13,763 nt of DNA from Ktedonobacterales bacterium. Lineage in GTDB: Bacteria; Chloroflexota; Ktedonobacteria; Ktedonobacterales; JADMIN01. The notes below the pieces were generated by a model, which saw only the letters and a list, made by a program, of their open reading frames with translations, was not told the DNA's origin and did not search any database. The stretch is from contig JANWHL010000145.1 of NCBI GenBank assembly GCA_025450405.1, positions 1 through 13,763 on the forward strand, given 5' to 3'. Positions 11,809 through 13,763 of the stretch are shown piece after piece. Numbering within the stretch: the first letter of the stretch is position 1; each line of letters opens with the position of its first letter. A program made the translations under genes and the position numbers.

Positions 11809-13763
11809 CTAGCGCTCGACCGTCTTCAGCATCGCCGCCGCCCACTGCTGCCGGAGCGCGCCATAGCCCCGGTTGTTGGGGTGGATGCCATCCTCGGAGA
11901 TCAGGTCCGGATGGCTCTGAAAGTATGCCCAGAGGTCAGGACCGCGGGCGATCTGGGGAAAGGCGCGGTAAAGGCGATCGATCTGGGCGTTGAGTCCGGG
12001 CGCGCAGTGTTGGATGTTCGCCGTGCGCCCCCAGGGGATATGCGGCACAATGGGCACCTTGCCCGCGGCCAGCACGGCCCGGACCATGGTCACATAGTTC
12101 GCGTAGAACGCCCGCGGATCCACACACCCCGAAGCATCATTCGTCCCATAGCTCAGCCCCACATATTTGCCCGGAAAGAGCGGCAGCCACTCAGGCACGA
12201 GCCTGGCCCCGTCGGCGCTCGTGAAGCCGGGAATCCCGCCATCCTCCGCCGCGGGGTACCGCCGCGAATTCGCCGCGTGGATCAACTGCGTGAACGCGGT
12301 CACCCCCGCGACCGAGTCGTGGTTCATTCCGCCGGCCGTGATCGAGTCGCCGTAGAAGATCCAATCGTCCGCGACCGCCGGCCCCGCGGTGTAGACGTCC
12401 ATGTTGAGCGCGATGTCCTCGTTGTAAGTTGTGCCATCCACCGCCGTCGCCCGTACGCGCACCCAGTTGTAGCCGCGCATGTCGATGATGTGCTGGCGCG
12501 AGTGCCGAGCGTTCCCCGTCACCGTGACACGCGTCACCCAGCCCGTAGTGGGCGGCGCTCCCCCGCCGGACGCGGCGTTCACATCGATGGTGTAATCGCG
12601 CGGGCAGTTATAGGCGTCCATTTTGATGACCGTGTTGTCGTACTCATAACTGCCGTTGTACCAGACGACCAGGACGGTGCTCCGCTGGGCGGTTGAGACA
12701 CTCGAAAGATCATACGCCAGCCACGCTGGGACCCCGAGTGAGCGCCACTCCGTGTCATAACTCAGGTCATTGGCATCACTGGCTGGATTGTACGTGGACG
12801 AGGCATAGGCCGGTACGCCCGCGCTGATGAGCGGTGTGCCGCGCAAGGCGAGGGCCGTCGTCGGCGCGCTCGACGCCGTGGTCGGTTGTGTGCTTGCCGG
12901 CGTGCCCTCATGCGCGCTCGGATGCACCACCGCGCGCAGATCGCGCCCCGCCGTGTGCACCGCCGCGTGCACCACCGGCCGCAGCGCGCTCAGCGGCCCC
13001 AGCAGCAGGATGGCCGCCACGGCCACGGCCATCGCGGCGGCGGCGATGCGGTACTCGAGCCGCACGCGCCACGAACGCGCGACCCACCCAGGCGCCCGCA
13101 CACCAGTGCGCCAGCGCCTGGGCACCGCGTGCCACACTCTGGCGAACGCCGCGCCCACCGCGGCCCGCGCGCGGGCCACCGCCGCATCGAGCCGCGCGGG
13201 CACGAGAAACGCGACCTCGGGCGATTGGTGCGTGCCCAGGGTGCGGCGCTCCACCGTCACGAACAGCACCCACGCGACCAGGAACAGGATCGGGAGACAG
13301 ATCAGCACCGCCACAAACGCGAGCCGGGGCGTCGCGTGACCATGCACCACGATCAGATAGCTGAGCACCTGCACCAGCGGCTGGTGCACCAGATACAGGC
13401 TGTACGACATCACGCCGACGGTGACCAGCGGGCGCCAGGCGAACACCCGGCTGACGATGTTGTTGGCGGCCAGCACCAGGCACAGAACCAGGAAAAACAC
13501 CGCGCCGAACAGCAGGTGGCTGATTGGCCAGGTGGTAGCGCGCACGCTCACCGGGATGAGCACCAGCGCCGTCGCGCCCGCGCCCAGCAGCAGAAGTGGG
13601 CTGCTTGCCCACCGCGCGACGCGGCCCGTGACATACAGGTCGGCCGCGATCATGCCGAAGACGAACTCCGCCCACCGACCCGGCAGCAGATTGGGCAGCA
13701 CGGCATTGGCCAGGTCGCCACCAGCGGGGATCAGGCCGTGGCCGATCGCGACCGCCAGCGCCA
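11809..13763 (-). CDS. Acyltransferase-3 / binding-domain / SGNH fusion, 5' end outside window
   Basis: The frame is open to the right edge (650 visible residues), so GTG 13701 is not the true start. The visible N-terminal part is the second half of an acyltransferase-3 domain, with AEFVFGMIAADLYV, VTVGVMSYSLYLVHQPLVQV and several membrane segments. A further membrane segment (IAAAAMAVAVAAILLLG, near 13020) should place the rest outside the cell. After a Ser/Thr/Ala linker comes a beta-rich stretch (about 12845-12385) with DANDLSYDTEWRSLG and PAWLAYDLS, like a discoidin or galactose-binding-like domain. The C-terminal SGNH domain has FYGDSITAGG (Ser at 12343-12345), YGTND (Asn at 12139-12141) and EDGIHPN (Asp 11890-11892, His 11881-11883), so the catalytic residues are present. 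Such AT3-SGNH proteins acetylate cell-surface glycans. Co-transcribed with the acyltransferase downstream. Confidence 0.9.
   Translation of the reverse strand, partial: ALAVAIGHGLIPAGGDLANAVLPNLLPGRWAEFVFGMIAADLYVTGRVARWASSPLLLLGAGATALVLIPVSVRATTWPISHLLFGAVFFLVLCLVLAANNIVSRVFAWRPLVTVGVMSYSLYLVHQPLVQVLSYLIVVHGHATPRLAFVAVLICLPILFLVAWVLFVTVERRTLGTHQSPEVAFLVPARLDAAVARARAAVGAAFARVWHAVPRRWRTGVRAPGWVARSWRVRLEYRIAAAAMAVAVAAILLLGPLSALRPVVHAAVHTAGRDLRAVVHPSAHEGTPASTQPTTASSAPTTALALRGTPLISAGVPAYASSTYNPASDANDLSYDTEWRSLGVPAWLAYDLSSVSTAQRSTVLVVWYNGSYEYDNTVIKMDAYNCPRDYTIDVNAASGGGAPPTTGWVTRVTVTGNARHSRQHIIDMRGYNWVRVRATAVDGTTYNEDIALNMDVYTAGPAVADDWIFYGDSITAGGMNHDSVAGVTAFTQLIHAANSRRYPAAEDGGIPGFTSADGARLVPEWLPLFPGKYVGLSYGTNDASGCVDPRAFYANYVTMVRAVLAAGKVPIVPHIPWGRTANIQHCAPGLNAQIDRLYRAFPQIARGPDLWAYFQSHPDLISEDGIHPNNRGYGALRQQWAAAMLKTVER

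Noticed and set aside
11149..12696. 515-codon plus-strand frame opposite the right-end acyltransferases
   Set aside because: Arg/His/Pro-rich product that spans two real minus-strand genes with intact motifs.

Overview
This is a GC-rich bacterial window that holds part of an envelope or exopolysaccharide biosynthesis locus. It has nine protein genes: four glycosyltransferases, one SAM-dependent methyltransferase, one lipid-linked-saccharide flippase, and three further acyltransferases. No RNA gene, CRISPR array or transposase is visible. The mix of genes, the GTG starts with good Shine-Dalgarno sites and the intergenic repeats would fit a Chloroflexota (Thermomicrobia-like) genome. That placement is inference from style only; a high-GC actinobacterium or another phylum is not excluded.

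Layout. Positions 1-1831 carry two minus-strand genes, a GT4 glycosyltransferase whose stop codon overlaps the start of a methyltransferase (ATGA) that runs off the left edge. Positions 1832-2356 are non-coding and rich in repeats. Positions 2357-3802 (minus) encode a second GT4 enzyme whose 3' end lies inside a repeat. A divergent spacer (3803-4078) separates it from a plus-strand GT4 gene (4079-5272). A second repeat-filled spacer (5273-5818) precedes three plus-strand genes: a flippase fused to a CysE-like acyltransferase domain (5819-8284), a GT2 glycosyltransferase (8364-9305) and an acyltransferase-3 membrane protein (9325-10701). A third repeat-filled spacer (10702-11178) lies between convergent genes. 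The right end has two minus-strand genes: a membrane acyltransferase with an extracellular carbohydrate-binding-like domain and an SGNH domain (11809-13763, 5' end outside the window), followed 33 bp later by a small left-handed beta-helix acyltransferase (11179-11775).

How the genes may work together (inference). The GT4 and GT2 enzymes would build a repeat unit on a lipid carrier in the cytoplasm, the methyltransferase and the soluble acyltransferase would decorate it or its precursors, the flippase would move it across the membrane, and the two acyltransferase-3 proteins would move acyl groups across the membrane and acylate the exported polymer. No polymerase, chain-length regulator or initiating phosphoglycosyltransferase is in the window, so the locus continues elsewhere.

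The most unusual points are the flippase-acyltransferase fusion, whose acyltransferase half seems to lack the serine acetyltransferase active-site histidines; the three-part AT3 / binding domain / SGNH protein; and a family of paired stem-loop intergenic repeats (six copies of one motif alternating with three of another), one of which supplies the stop codon and the last residues of a glycosyltransferase.
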